DNA of 64,000 bases from Ceratorhiza oryzae-sativae (taxonomy: Eukaryota; Basidiomycota; Agaricomycetes; Cantharellales; Ceratobasidiaceae): contig JARWMV010000239.1 in assembly GCA_030998015.1 (NCBI GenBank), positions 310,001 to 374,000 of the forward strand. Reading direction: 5' to 3'. Made by a program: the position numbers and the translations under genes. Under the pieces are notes generated by a model. It worked only from the letters and a program-made list of their open reading frames with translations, searched no databases and was not told where the DNA came from. Below, piece by piece: positions 35,801 through 47,500 of this stretch. Each line of letters starts with the position of its first letter. The first letter of the stretch is position 1.

Positions 35801-35865
35801 ACCCCTAGCTTGGAGAAAGGCGGGGGAGATAGCTTTTTGGAAGCAGATGTGCTAGGTTGAGCCAT
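32809..35865 (-). CDS. GPI13: GPI ethanolamine phosphate transferase 3 (PIG-O/Gpi13)
   Basis: Adds phosphoethanolamine to the third mannose of the GPI anchor precursor in the ER. It is the only large gene here without introns: 1018 codons from ATG 35865 (MAQPSTSASKK) to 32809. An N-terminal membrane helix (VAIFALGYVLLLHLAGLSLF) is followed by the lumenal alkaline-phosphatase-like domain: KKAVIIIIDSLRFDF (metal Asp), LPAQITASRPDHSF with a Thr/Ser nucleophile region, GMRTAFMGDDTWETVFP, IIGHFLGVDHVGHRLGPSHP and LVVLGDHGMDKRGDHGGDGE. About a dozen membrane helices fill the C-terminal half (34400-32900). Length matches the family. The intron-free structure contrasts with its neighbours. Confidence 0.93.
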   Translation of the reverse strand: MAQPSTSASKKLSPPPFSKLGVAIFALGYVLLLHLAGLSLFTRGFLLSRIALDATNDCRDCTIGSPVHKKAVIIIIDSLRFDFIAPTPPSPPDPYHHNVLTLPAQITASRPDHSFIFNAHSDPPTATLQRIKGITTGSLPTFIDVGSNFGGSAILEDSLILQMQRAGMRTAFMGDDTWETVFPNAFNQSYPFDSFNVEDLHTVDQGVIKHIFPLLQNGGKDWEVIIGHFLGVDHVGHRLGPSHPTMKTKLQEMNQVLTRVVELLDDDTLLVVLGDHGMDKRGDHGGDGELETSSALWLYSKGHPLTSRSSPAKEFSAGGYYPKVIFPGYEEPFPSVQQIDLVPTLALLLGLPIPLNNLGTVIHEVFGFELPNGEPALGKAMALNADQVNRYLHEYRQGTSSGELEPVWNELQHAFEMTEFAPELLGRIIHQSYFTRLALQHCRALWAQFNVIRMGLGLLVLAVSAPSVWAMYRTVVAHPGDWESPIWESVQTGAAGGGVGLGLGVALLWLSKVLPHSLPLSTFDAGLGGASLASAATVLKLLGPELLAEHSRKITLGAVALALHACGFASNSFVMWEDRVALYLFMTVIVPFAFSGLNAPTSHLRKRILGFGVLAAISVRLMATSTVCREEQQPYCLVTFYTSAGQSAAPIVALILALPTAWFLPNAVQRVLSISGSDSGIAPIFTSTAIRPALIGSSLWWLLERFEGSDILGGESCTPAIRFIRTLIARVVLVGICAGGSVLWYTSGPCVSLKRDTGPDGKPVIAVLGFANAYGSSYLLFFLLGFSIVYLVSQLAAQLVLGLFLITLLCSLEMLDSTRDASAMRAEFARLSSGTATAEDLASAMDRLESPERPGPSFSSIALLCLLGNIAFFATGHQAVLSTIQWKSAFVGFSTLTYPFSPILVALNTFGPFILSALAIPLFGTWNISPGQDGDERAVGDTLRAALGMMLYRSVELAGSSFTAAWLRRHLMVWKVFAPRFMLGAVVTLSVDITLIFGIWLGVGQSVQKVRKMFKKDE

Positions 35866-36384
35866 AGTAGGAGCGTCTGGAACGCGCTGTCGCGCGGAAT
35901 CGCATGAAGCTACGCCAGAACAAGCGAACAACGTTACCTACCTTGTGTATGTATTATCGCCCCCAAGTTAGACCTTCACACGCATAGCCGGATAGTTGCT
36001 CCAAATTTCAATTAGAATTCGGACGGCGTGGCAGTCTAACACCGCAACACGTCTTGTATGAGCCGCTGAATGTTTTGCAGCGAAAGCATACTCACATTAT
36101 GATGCTCTTTCGGCTTGAATATATTTATGTACTTTGTTTGTTTGATAGTATGTTCGGGTAGCCAGGAAGTGGTTGCAGTGGTCGCACGGGGTGGAGAGTG
36201 CTCGGCGCTGAGCATACATGAAAAGTCCCAGGCCTGCCGAATGTCACGTGAGCGTGACACCCCTGAAATTGTTCTGGGCCTGAAACCCCTATACAGACAT
36301 TCTACCTGACACTACCACAGTCTCCACTCGTCGGACAAGAACCCCTTATCCTAATTTCTCCTAATAATTCCACGATCTTTCGAT
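35866..36384. other. Divergent intergenic region
   Basis: About 520 bp between GPI13 and the surface-protein gene. No gene is supported. The pyrimidine-rich segment 36300-36384 is probably the leader of the surface-protein gene. Confidence 0.4.
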
Positions 36385-37255
36385 ATGTTTTCTCTCCCCA
36401 AACTCATCCGCCTATCCCTATTCACCATGCCACTTCTTGCCCGCGCACACTTGACCCCAATCTTCCCCAATGCCACGACTAGCATCAATGGAGACACTGA
36501 AGTTATCCTCAAATGGATTTATTACCCGGATAATGCGACGTCCGATGCTTTTGAGTCTCAGAGAGCTCTGTGTGACCTCATGTGGGGTGATTCAGGGGTA
36601 TGTGTGCTGGGCTTTTCCCTGAAGAAAGATAAGAGAAGCTAATTTTTTGCGCTTTAGTATCGGGTGGCTCTTTTGGCTGAGAACGTGAACCCTTACGACA
36701 AAGAGCTCAAGGTTTTTATTAGAGCTGACTATGGCTTTAACAGCTCTCAATAGTGAGTATCCACACCTTCGTCCGTGCCGCATACATTCCTCATCTGGGT
36801 GCAGCTATATTCGCTACCGCTCAAACAACCAGAAAGGAATAGTTTACTCGGATCGCTTTTCCCTCTTCGGCATGGACGGACCGGACCTTAGCGCGTTCAT
36901 GACGTCCCATGGGTCTGGTGGGGCTGTAGTTGGAACAAGTCAAGCACAACCATCTCCAAGCGTCTCACACTACACCACGGTATCGCGTCCAACCGGTACC
37001 TCGACTGCTACTCAAAGGCTATCGAGCTTAGGTGCGAATAGTGCTGTGAGCAGTTCCCCTCAGGCCGATCAGCCTGTGGGTCCTTTCGCCATGCTGCCTT
37101 CTCCTACCTCTTCCGCTCCGGCACAAACAAGCGCGTTGGAGGTCAGCTCAAATGGAGTAAGTGCCATGAGCTTGACACGACAACGGGATAGTGCTTGGAA
37201 GAAGGTGTCAATGCTCCTGTGGCCTGTATTGGTTGGTGCTGCAATGGCGATGTGA
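36385..37255 (+). CDS. Ser/Thr-rich GPI-anchored-type surface protein
   Basis: Start at 36385 gives a signal peptide (MFSLPKLIRLSLFTMPLLARA). A compact domain of about 110 residues follows (INGDTEVILKWIYYPDNA, ALLAENVNPYDKELKVFI, YIRYRSNNQKGIVYSDRF), a beta-sandwich-like N-glycosylated segment reminiscent of Kre9/Knh1-type and Ser-Thr-rich GPI-anchored families. Then come about 110 Ser/Thr/Pro residues and a hydrophobic C-terminal tail (VSMLLWPVLVGAAMAM), as in GPI-anchored proteins. Two introns, after GDSG and after SSQ. Probably wall- or membrane-attached; ligand unknown. Confidence 0.75.
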
Positions 37256-37538
37256 ACCGCTAACCTGTCACGGTCACACATTTATTGCCCCTCTTTTAAT
37301 GATATGTTCTATCCGCCCCTGGAGCACTTTGTAATACTATTGTAGTTTTAACACGCTTGTATGCATTGCGCTAAATCGCCTGTGGTATCAGTCGGCCCAA
37401 AATCCTTCTACTTGCAGCGGATTCAGTTCAATAGTCATACAAAGGGCCGTAAATCTCAGGAGGGTTTTGAGTAATTGATTGCACAAAAATGTCAAACATT
37501 ATCCGCTGGTGAATAACCCAAACTCCTCACGTACAGTC

Positions 37539-39760
37539 CTACTGGCCACCCTCAGGTTTCAAACTGGATCGCCCAGCACGCAGGATCTCGTCCGTTGAGA
37601 GTAGGTTGACGGCAATGACGGAGCTGCCATATCACAGTCAATACCCGAATTCCCACATCATGCGAAAATTTGTACCATGAATGCAACATTTGCCTCTTGA
37701 CCCTGTAGTTGTCCCAAACACCCTCAACGGTAGGATCGAAAGGCTCTCCCGTTTGGAGATTAATCCCAACTATGTTTCCAGATGATTGTTCGTCCTTTTG
37801 CACTTTTTATTTAATGCATTCAGGTGTTCATAGAGGTACTACTCACCTGCATAGCAACAATGGCATCTTGGACGTCAAACCCTCCATTTGCCGCTAGAGT
37901 TTTAGGGATGATTAGCAGGGCATCCGAAAACGCCTGTACTCCCAGCTTTGTTCTGCCTTTTGCTGCCTTTTTGATGGGGCCGGAAAGATGAGCGGCACAT
38001 GCGACTTCGAATGCACCAGCACCTGGGACCAGCGATTCATCCTCGAGTGCGTTCTTGACGGCTCGAAGCCCATCTCGAAGACTTTCCTGGATCTGAGTGA
38101 TCGTGTGTGCATTTGGACCTGCCGGGAAATATTCTGTCAGCACCGAATCGTCACTGTGCTGGCAGTAACATTATTTTACCTTTGATCAGCAAAGTCACGC
38201 CCTTGGGATCTTTCACATCCTCGACAAACGTGTACTTCTCTTCGCCAAGAGTATGTTCGTAAACCAAGCCGGCATAACCCAGGACGTCGGGCGTTAGGTC
38301 GTCCACCGAGTTCTGGGCCACACCGCCGGCAATCAACTGCAGCCTGTGACGAGGGCCAAGATCAATCGGGACAAATCGGCAAATCTTTCGCAAACCAGCT
38401 TACCGCTCCATGTTTCTCCGCTTCGCTCGTCGCAAGGCGAATATGCCGTTTTTGACGAGAACGTCAAGGGATAGAGGGTCAATGCCCTTCTGGTTGATGA
38501 CCACAAATCCTTTGGGTTTCTCCTTGGCCCCGACGGCTTGGTCACACACAAGGTTCTTAAGCTCGACAATCTTCTTGAGCTTGGCATCGACAAACCGCCG
38601 CTCCGACTCGACTAGCTTCTCCCGTTGCTCGGCTGAGGAGTAGAAGAAGCCCGAGTTAACCTCGCTAATTATTCAAGGATTGAGTATTCTCCAAGCAGAG
38701 GTGAGAAATCACTTACGTCTTCTCGTACTCCAAACTCACATTCAAAGTTAGGATAAACGCATTTTCAACCCGTTTTGGCATATCTGGGTGCCTCGCACCA
38801 TGGTCCAACACCAATCCTCGCACTAGTTGCGTATCAGAGTCTGTACGATGCTGCATCTTCATGATTTCTATCATGTGCAAGTCGATGGGATCCCGAATCG
38901 CTTCAACGCCAGTTGCGCCCTCTGGGGGAGGAGGTGGTCGAATGCACAAGACGGCGTCTACGATATCAGGTGCAAGTTGAGCGGCAAGGCGGGCATGCAG
39001 TTTGGTAGAGAGCGAAGTGTGTGCTACAGCAATAAGTTGAGCTCGGTCAAGCTTGCTTGGTATTTTGTACGTGTCGAGGAACTGGGAGACACAAAAAGTC
39101 AGAGCTCAAGACCGTCCAGATGAATCTGGAATATGAGTCTCACCGCTAGAGCTTCCTTTTTTGCAAGATCAAACCCTTCCGCAATGACCGTAGGATGGAC
39201 ACCCTCCGAGATATATCGGTCGGCCTGCTTGAGAAGTTCGCCGACAAGGAGCACCACGGATGTGGTACCATCGCCTACTTGATCGTCCTGGGCTACCGCT
39301 GTTCGCGCAATCATCGCCGCGGTAGGGTTCTAAGTATCGGCTTATCAATCAAACGCGCATCCGGAGAAACAACGCGAAAGCTTGCCTGGATCTGCATTTC
39401 GGAGAGTAGCACTTTGCCGTCCTGATGACGGTTAGTATTGATTCGTGAAACTCTCGACTGCGCATACTTTGGTCATTTTGATATTGCCTGCACCATCCAC
39501 TAGCATCTTGATCGTTCCACGCGGACCTGCAAATCAATATACTTAGCTTGATTTGAACTATGTATCAGACTACTTAAAGCACACACCAAGGTTTCCCTTA
39601 ACAACGTTAGCAAGTCCCATCGCGCCATTGGTGTTGACCTACAAACCGCCTACGTTTAGCCTGACCACCAAACTCGACATGAACATCGCAAGCTGACCTG
39701 CAATGCTGCAGCACGCCTAACGCTCTCCGCCTTTGGATTTATGAGTTCGATACTCGACAT
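37539..39760 (-). CDS. CCT6: T-complex protein 1 subunit zeta (CCT6)
   Basis: A subunit of the cytosolic TRiC/CCT chaperonin that folds actin and tubulin. Start at 39760: [18 protein letters not shown]. Next: [36 protein letters not shown], the ATP motif [40 protein letters not shown], apical domain [47 protein letters not shown], then [31 protein letters not shown] and [20 protein letters not shown]. The end is [16 protein letters not shown], stop at 37539. The zeta assignment rests on [15 protein letters not shown] and the C-terminal [16 protein letters not shown] tail. About nine introns. Tandem with OMA1 upstream. Confidence 0.92.
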
Positions 39761-39941
39761 TTTGAGAGCTTTGCAACCTCGTGGTGAGCAAAGTACGAGT
39801 TTAGATACGCGAGGTCGGACGCGTCGTGCTCAAGGGCAAACCCTGAGTGAATTTACAGATTACGTGATCATGGCGCTTGCGTAAATCAGCCCTTTCTGTC
39901 TCTCAACAACCACACTTAAAAAATACATATATTACTATATT

Positions 39942-42141
39942 TCATGCAGGCGATGTCTCTTGATCGTGGTCGCTTGACATTGAGGATTGTTTATTCGCTT
40001 CCTTGGGCTCATTTTCCTCTGGTTTAGCCTGTTTCTGATCTAGACGGGCTCGAAGTGGCGAGTTCATGTAATATTGCATTGCTGTGGGCATTAACTTCTC
40101 CAAGTCCTTCAACAGTAACGTTCATCTATCAGTGGCCCTGAAACTCTAATATAGAAGTCTATGCGTACCTTTTGTCGTTGAATCGACGATGGATGAGTCC
40201 TCAAAAACGGCAGTGTTTCAGAAATAGAGACGGCTTCCCCAGCAGCTGCTGCGTCTTGCCTTTAACCAGGATGATTGAGAATATGGCAAACGTCAGCACA
40301 GAAACAAGGTGACATTAGATATGTGTACAGACTCACTCGACAGCAGCCATTACTTCCCAGAGATCCAGAGCATAACGTGGGTCATAGCCGGCTTTTGCCA
40401 TAAACTGCAAAGGATCAGAGCGATATCCCACTCGAATCAGAAAAATTACCTCTAATCCGACCGCGTCGGCCTCCGACTCGAGCTTACGGGAATATGCCCG
40501 ATCGGCAACATAGTTATTCATCAAGTTCAGGATCGAGCCGATTCCATCAGTTACACTATGCAGCAGGCCAACGGATCGACAGCTGGCCCAATGAGAGCTG
40601 AGAACCACTTACAATGGGAAAGAAATAGTCAGGGCAAATGTGATGCCCCGTAACGTGTCAAAAACGATCGCCGCTATATTAAGAAACTTGCCAAGGAATG
40701 AGCTCGTGATGTCGGCTCCCTTGATACGAATAAACTCACTCCTGCCTATCGATGCGAAAAGCTGCCGTTAGCTCTTCTCAACCTTCTTTTCTCAAGTAAT
40801 CTGTACATACGTTCTCAACCGCATGTCTTTGCGTTACATGCGCGATCTCGTGCGCCAAAACTCCGGATAGAAGGGTATCGTCCTCCAAAAGGTCAATAAG
40901 CCCGGTATACACAAATATCTCCCTCGTCGGCAACGCAAACGCGTTTATCTTCGGCTGCACGGCAGCCATTTCACGTTAATCCTACGTCTTTCACTGCTGA
41001 GCTTGTGGCCAGAACTCACCAAGTCGAACCACATACAACCTCCACGATTGATCATCGATAACTTTGGTAGGATTCGAAGATTCGAGCTGGAATGGAATGA
41101 GTGCACTCTTAGCCGTTGCGCTAGGAGGGTAGAGCATCTGCGCTTGCATCTTGCCAAATGAAGCGGGCGTCACATGGAGCCGCTGACCCGTCGCCCATGG
41201 TCCGGCTGGTATCTGTCTGCACAACCGCACAAGGTAGACATCATAGGTAGTAGGAGAATGACCCGGAAAGACCTACAATTGCTCTATCCGAACTTCCTCG
41301 TTCCTCGGCGGCCACCCCGGACTAGAGACGATATGGTCTGCGTCAAACTCGCCATCTTCGACAGCCGCGAACAACCGTGCAGCCACGCGGCGAACTTGCT
41401 CCACACGCGGATCACCCGCTTTCAGCAAATGAGGTCCGTCGTCCAAGAGACATTCTGTGAATCTCGAACGAGCCCACTCCATTTCTTCTCGCTTGGACAT
41501 CATTAGTAGACGCCATCTTTGAGTTCGAGGCGATTGGTCTAGGGAAAGAGCAATGATTATGCATATCGCGAAGATCTAGAGATATTTTTAGAGTGAAGTC
41601 GGCTTGGTTGGCAAATTTTGACTGTATGAGCCTACCGGAATCTGTAGAATCGCAAAACTCCATCTAGGATACTTTTTCCACATTCTGGGGCGCATGATTC
41701 ACTTGAGGTTGAAAGCACGTATGAAGCGATGAAGGCTCACCGATAACGCCAGATGAACGGTAGCAGAACCAGCGTAAACCGCGTGATTGCGAGGAGCTGA
41801 GCCTTTAGAGCCGGGAAAGCGACAAAGAAAACATCATGGCGGGGTGGTGTATTCCGAAATCGGCGGATCCGGCTGCCGTGGAAGTTGCGAGTCAGGATCA
41901 AAGCGCCTCGCGAGTTGCATTCAAGCAAGAGGACACGAGAAGTAGAGGGAAAGGTAGCAGGTCGAAACCCATTAATTCTACCCAGAGTGGCCCGGGAGGA
42001 TATCGCATAATTGCCTTGTAGAATTCGATGGAGAGGATTGGGAGAGGTCGAGTGCAACTGTCGAACGCTGAAAGCAGACGCTCGAAATCCTAGCGATGCG
42101 CCTAGACTGCCGCGAAGGAGCCCTGGGGCCGAGCGCAGCAT
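39942..42141 (-). CDS. OMA1: Mitochondrial inner-membrane metalloprotease OMA1
   Basis: An M48 zinc protease of mitochondrial stress control. The start at 42141 (MLRSAPGLLRGSLGASLGFR) opens a long Arg/Ser-rich presequence; a membrane helix follows (LLAITRFTLVLLPFIWRY). Downstream: EEMEWARSRFTECLLDDGP, a beta segment (VVRLG), PKINAFALPTREIFVYTGLI, HEIAHVTQRHAVEN with the HExxH zinc ligands, VADRAYSRKLESEADAVGLE with the third ligand Glu, and FMAKAGYDPRYALDLW. The C-terminus is acidic, ending SSMSSDHDQETSPA. Seven or so introns. Its 5' end is duplicated in inverted form at 42661-43106. Confidence 0.9.
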
Positions 42142-42183
42142 GTTTTTGTGATTTGACCCTGTTTTTTATGCGTTCCGCATCAA

Positions 42184-42195
42184 GCTTTATACACC
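42184..42195 (-). promoter_or_regulatory. TATA box of OMA1
   Basis: GGTGTATAAAGC on the minus strand about 45 nt upstream of the OMA1 ATG. The same element is kept in the inverted copy (42780-42791 and again at 42968-42979), which supports it as part of the duplicated promoter. Confidence 0.55.
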
Positions 42196-42660
42196 ACCGA
42201 AGCGAGGGTGGTTGCCGTGACGTACGTTAATTTCAAACGGTTGCGGCTGCTCACTCACGTGAACAGGAGAGGTACAAACAGATCCCGCCGTTTCAGACAA
42301 CCGATTCGCGGGATGAGCTAGATAGATACAACGCAAGGCCGCTCGCGAGATATGTTCTATATGCTATACTTGTAGTAACAGAATAGTACGAGCTGTTCCA
42401 CTAATTGTCAAGCATGTGAAGCGAAGGTAGATTCTACCATCCACCGAGCTCCCGAGAGCAGCAAAACTCTTCAGGAGATGTATGAGGATGCTTATGATGC
42501 TTCAATTAGCCTTTTCATTATGCGTACTCCTGCTTCAGTCAAGTTACTTGTGACATTGCGACTAGTATAATCTATAACTAGATCCACAGCATTCTATCGC
42601 TAAAATTCCAGCTCACGCAATATATCTCCCGAACGGTCTTGAGTTGTACCTATCCAGTCC

Positions 42661-43106
42661 ATCCCGCGAATCGGCTGTCTGAATGGCGGGATCTGTTTGT
42701 ACCTCTCATGATCACGTGATCGAGCATCTACAACTGTTTGAAATTAATGTACTTGACGACAGCCACCCCTATCTCTGGCGGTGTATAAAGCACGTTAGGC
42801 GTCTTGCTCGGACTCGTCTCTCTCTTTGTGATACACACTATCCCTGTACCCCCGTTTCATGGGGTTGCCTGGCTTTCTTCTCCGTGATCAGGCCGGGACC
42901 ACGCCTTGGCTCTCCGTGAGACTGCTAGCGGTATACAAATAATAGATTCCATCATCATCATCATGACGGCGTATAAAGCTTAACGTAAAACGCATAAACG
43001 CAGGAAGAGATCCCGACGACATGTTACGCTCAGCCTCGGGGGTCATTGGCGGGAATCTAGGCGCATCGCTGGGGCTTCGAGCGTCTGCTTTTAGCGTTTG
43101 CTGCAC
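42661..43106 (+). pseudogene. Inverted broken copy of the OMA1 promoter and first 26 codons
   Basis: Reading on the plus strand, 42661-42791 matches the reverse complement of the OMA1 upstream region (about 42190-42313: CCCGCGAATCGG, GGGATCTGTTTGTACCTCTC, GTTTGAAATTAA). After a break, 42968-43106 matches the TATA region and first codons: MLRSASG, GNLGASLGLRASAFSV, then a stop (CCTR*). About 176 bp of unrelated DNA, including a CAT repeat, separates the halves and is flanked by two copies of GTATAAAGC. No catalytic part of OMA1 is present. Confidence 0.85.
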
Positions 43107-44567
43107 TCGATGAAGCGAAAATTTTATCATGAAAAAACTGAGGATGTGATCGTATCGGCAGTTATGCTTCTTTTGCATAGGCTTTCCTTTTACCAACGAC
43201 CAAATGCGTTCATAGATCCGAGGCCATATCTCAGAGCGAGTGCCCCAAAAGTGACGGTCAGGATCGACATAACACCCTCCTAACGCCGGTGCCTACCCAG
43301 AGGTCATACAGCTTCGCACCACGCGGGAAACCACGTTCTCGAGGTCGCTGAACAAGAAGTCCTAAAGTCACTAAAATTGGTATAGCTGTTCGGCGGCGAT
43401 CTATCGGGTCTGGTTCGGTTTATCTCGTCGCATGGCACCTGTCATAGAGCGTCGTTTGGGCATAAACTGAACAGCCGACAAACGGAAGAACCTGGGGATC
43501 GACGGCGGTAATGGATCCGATTCGAGCAATTGTACGATACTGGTAGCTAGGTGGTACCTGTGATATCTCTGTTGGGGCCCTTGTCCATACAACTAGCTCG
43601 GAGTGTCTCTATGGGGGGTATTTTGATGTGGCTTACAGAGGGTCTAATGCAGGACCGTGTTCTGAAAAATACCGGTGTCTGAAACGCTATGGAGGTCGTG
43701 AGTATGCTGTCTGCTGCGGGGCTAGAAGAAGGGTCTCATTAGAGGTCTCCTGCCCCACCATTCATAGAGGTCAAGTTGTGACCTGTGGTGCAATCGGCCT
43801 TTGCGAGAACGTGATGCCACGCGCGTAAAGAAGTTGATGTGTGTTTGCTGTCTCGGCAAGAGTTGGCTTTAAAGCAGTCGGTACATTTCCCAAAGCGACC
43901 GTATTGTCCCCGGTTGCAGAGATGGAGTAGAGTTCTGCATCTCGAAAGCTGCGACACCGATGAGCTGCCGTCCGGCTGAAAGTCGGTTTCGGGTACAAGG
44001 CACGATTTGTGTCAACCATCGGCGCCTCCAGCCTCACAGGCGTTGTGAGACGAGATAAACACGGTTGTACGCATACAGCTCATGATCTCAAGACAAGATT
44101 GTAGCGGGCCAAGCCAAAGTTGAAACCCACCAACGGGTGATTATGGGAAGCCGATCTGAACAAAGTTGCGAGGCTGAAAAGTTCCGCTCCATCCTGATGT
44201 GGCCGTGCCTTGGTTGCTGGGACGGATTTTATTGCGAAGACACGACTTCGGGATTTAAGCTTGCGGACACGAGCTCGTGGCCGCGACCGAATGCGGCAAG
44301 CAGCAGAAGCGGGGGGCGGATTGCCGAGCGTGAAACTGAATTCTGTCAGGTCCACGTGAGCATCAGCAATTAACAAGCTAGCGCGCTTATGTGTTCAGAT
44401 GTTCCCCACCCCCCACACTGGTATATAGCCTGCCCCAGTGCCCCGCCCGCCCGAGTAGGCCCTAAGACCGAGCGCGACAGCTAGTGCGCCAACTCGACTC
44501 GAGCTCGCCCAGAACAGCGCCGAGAGCCGGATCCGATCACAACGTTCACGTGCACACCATCATCTCG
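43107..44567. other. Gene-poor spacer upstream of the Zn2Cys6 gene
   Basis: About 1.46 kb with only short frames on both strands. None shows a domain or a consistent splice pattern. A TATATAG motif at 44421-44427, about 145 nt before the Zn2Cys6 ATG, could serve that gene. The leader 44440-44567 is GC-rich. Confidence 0.45.
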
Positions 44568-47500
44568 ATGTCGCTCTCGCCATCTTCCAACTCTGAGCCG
44601 TCTCTTGCCAAACGGAAACGCGCGATGAGCTACACGTCCAACGCGGGGAGCGACTCGCAGTATATGCAGCCACCAAATGGACAGTATCCCAACGGGGGGC
44701 CGGCACAAGCCATCGCGACAAACGGGGATACACGAATTGTGAGCTTTTAGACTCGAATCGTATCTCCCCCTCTGATCCCGGTATACCAAAGCCTCCCCAA
44801 ATGCCAACCTCTATCCCAAAGAGGGGTTCTGTGGCCTGCACCAACTGCCGCAAGGGAAAGAACAGATGCGATGCCGGAAACACCCAGACACCTTGCCGTC
44901 GTTGTTTGATGAGCGGAGCTCAATGCATATTCGAAAAACCAGAAAAGAAAAAAGAGGTCAGCAACACTAGCAACGGATCCGCAGAGTACGTCCACCCCGC
45001 AGCCGATGGAATTTTGCTGATTTGCACCCAGGCGAGTGTCGCGGCTCGAAGGCCAGTATTTGATGATGCAGTCGCAAATGATCGGGATGCAATCGTCGCT
45101 CGATCGTATCCTATCCGCAATCCAGAGCCAGGCCGCGTATCAGCAGAACGGCATACCGCCAACACCTCAATCCGCATCAACAACCTACCCCGCAATGTCA
45201 GAATCTCCCCGCGCGGATGTTTCATACACCTCTCAACCAGTAGTTCCGTCCTCGAGTCGAGAGGGCTACTACGACGAAGAGCGTTCACCCCCTCGCAAGA
45301 AATGGCCTGCGTTACCGGGTTTTGCGCCACCGGTAGGTTTTGTTCATATGGGGATGTTATTCCGGCCTAACCCGTCTCAGCCTCACAAATTTGCAACCTA
45401 CGGGATTGTCCCATCCACAGCACCATCTTCAGACGACGAATCAGAAGACACCCTCCCACGGTCAGCCTTGAATGCGCCTATTGAAGCGCTCCAGGGCCTA
45501 GCAAACGCCGCTGTCGAAGCAGCGGCCGGTCCTGGAAGCCTTTCACCACGGTAGGTTGCAATGCGATCGACAGACACACTTGGGGCACTAAACACTGCCG
45601 AGCAGCCGAGATGCCTTTAACCGCGTCAAGAAACGCAAGAGGGTGGAGCCCACACCTCGGAATGCCTTTCCCAATGTATTGGAAAAGGTAAATATACCTG
45701 ATTGGCCATATACCTACGTATTCACCATCACACAGGGGCTCGTGCGTGAAGAAGAGGCTCGAGAGTTGTATAACATGTACGATTTCTCTCTTTCATTTAT
45801 CTCACTTCCTAACATACGTATGCATAGTTTCTTCTCGGGTTGCCATCTCTTCATCCCGCTTTTTGATCCCGCCTACGACACATTCGAGTCTTTGCGAGAT
45901 CGAACTCCATTTTGCTTTGACGCAATTTTGGCGGTGGCTGCTAAGATCCGAGTAGGTAATGGTCAGCCAGGTGCAACATTCCACAGATGCTTGGAAGAAG
46001 CCCAAGGCATCGCACGATCCACACTCTTTGGACCGGTTGTTCGGAAAGAAGCTGTTCAAGGTTAGTTCTGGCCCCACATGTAATATTGACGCTAAATAGT
46101 TTTAGCTATGCTTTTGCTTTCTGCATGGAGCACAAACGGATGGCTTCCAAGTGGCCACGCGATGCGAATGGCCTTGGACCTGGGTCTGCACCGTGCGCTT
46201 GAAAAACTCGCAGATGGCCCATCAGAAGGAAAGCGAAGCGAGGAGGAAGAGCGCGATTTAGTGGTTTCAGCTCGTATTTGGCTTTGCCTTTACTGGTTCG
46301 ACCATCAGTGAGTCTGTCAAAACTCAGCCTCGGCTTGGCCTGATCACTTTGACTAGAATGAGCTTGGGAACTGGACGACCTATCATCCTACGCGATGAGA
46401 GTTCAATCCGCCATTGCCGATTACTCTTGTCCCATCCAATGGCTTCCCCGACCGATGTGCGACTTGTCTCCCAAATCGAGTTGATTATACAAAAAAGTAA
46501 GCATCCCCCCGTCTACAAGGCGTGGATTTTTCAACAATTTCAATTATAGCTCAGATCTACGAGACACTATCACCTCTCAACGGCCAGGTAAATCATAGCA
46601 CCTTGGCATTCATCAGGCGTGCGAACATTGCGCTGGACAAATGGTGGGCCGACTGCGACGAACTGCATCGTAAGTGGGTGATCTGCCCCTCGAGGAATGT
46701 GGCTGAGCACGCGGCAGGCCCTACCATGGACGAGGATTCGCTTCTCCGCAAGATTCTCTCCGGGGAACTGTATTATGCCAAACTTTGGCTCGTCTGTGTC
46801 GCTCTTCGCGGCGTTTCATGGGACAAGATGCCGTTTGAGCAGCGCGAGCTTGCCTTCCAGGCCAAGGAAGCTGCTTCGAGTTGCCTGGCCACTTTTTTGA
46901 CCTCGCCAGCATACCGCGCGGCCCTTCGCTACGCGGTGCACGACAGCTTGGTCACAGCAGCATTCTCAGGTCTCTTCCTTCTCAAGGTCGCAAACCTTTT
47001 CCCTGGCGAGGTGGACCTACCAGGCATCGCTGTTCAGGTCGACCAACTCGCAAACCTGCTGAGCGAAGTTGCCGCAGAGCGATATGCGCTCACGCTCCGA
47101 GTCATGTTGACCAATCTGAGGCGGAAGATCGGAATGACGACGCCCGCGCTTCAACCGGGCGATGCAGTTGGACAACCAGCGCCGGGCCCGCTCGACATGG
47201 TCTACGACGCGAATCTCGCCGCAGCCGCTGGCATGGTTTCCAACACGCTGGATGAGATGGCGTTTGTCTGGCCAGCCGATAGCATGTTCAGCCCAACGAA
47301 TATTCCGCTATGGCTCCAGGAGGCAGTGAGTGCACGTCGCGTTTCATTTCGCTTCATTACTCGCTCTTGCGCCTGCCCACACCCCCCTCCCCTTTCCCCG
47401 GACCGCCCAGGGCCCGGGCGCTCTGTTCTACACACTGTTGACACCAAACATCACACGTTTGCTGACACTTGACTCGTTTTGCAGAATCTCACTGACTTGG

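Noticed and set aside
42888..43196. Minus-strand frame of 102 codons across the inverted OMA1 copy
   Set aside because: Antisense to the duplicated OMA1 fragment and to a CAT repeat (poly-Asp); no homology.
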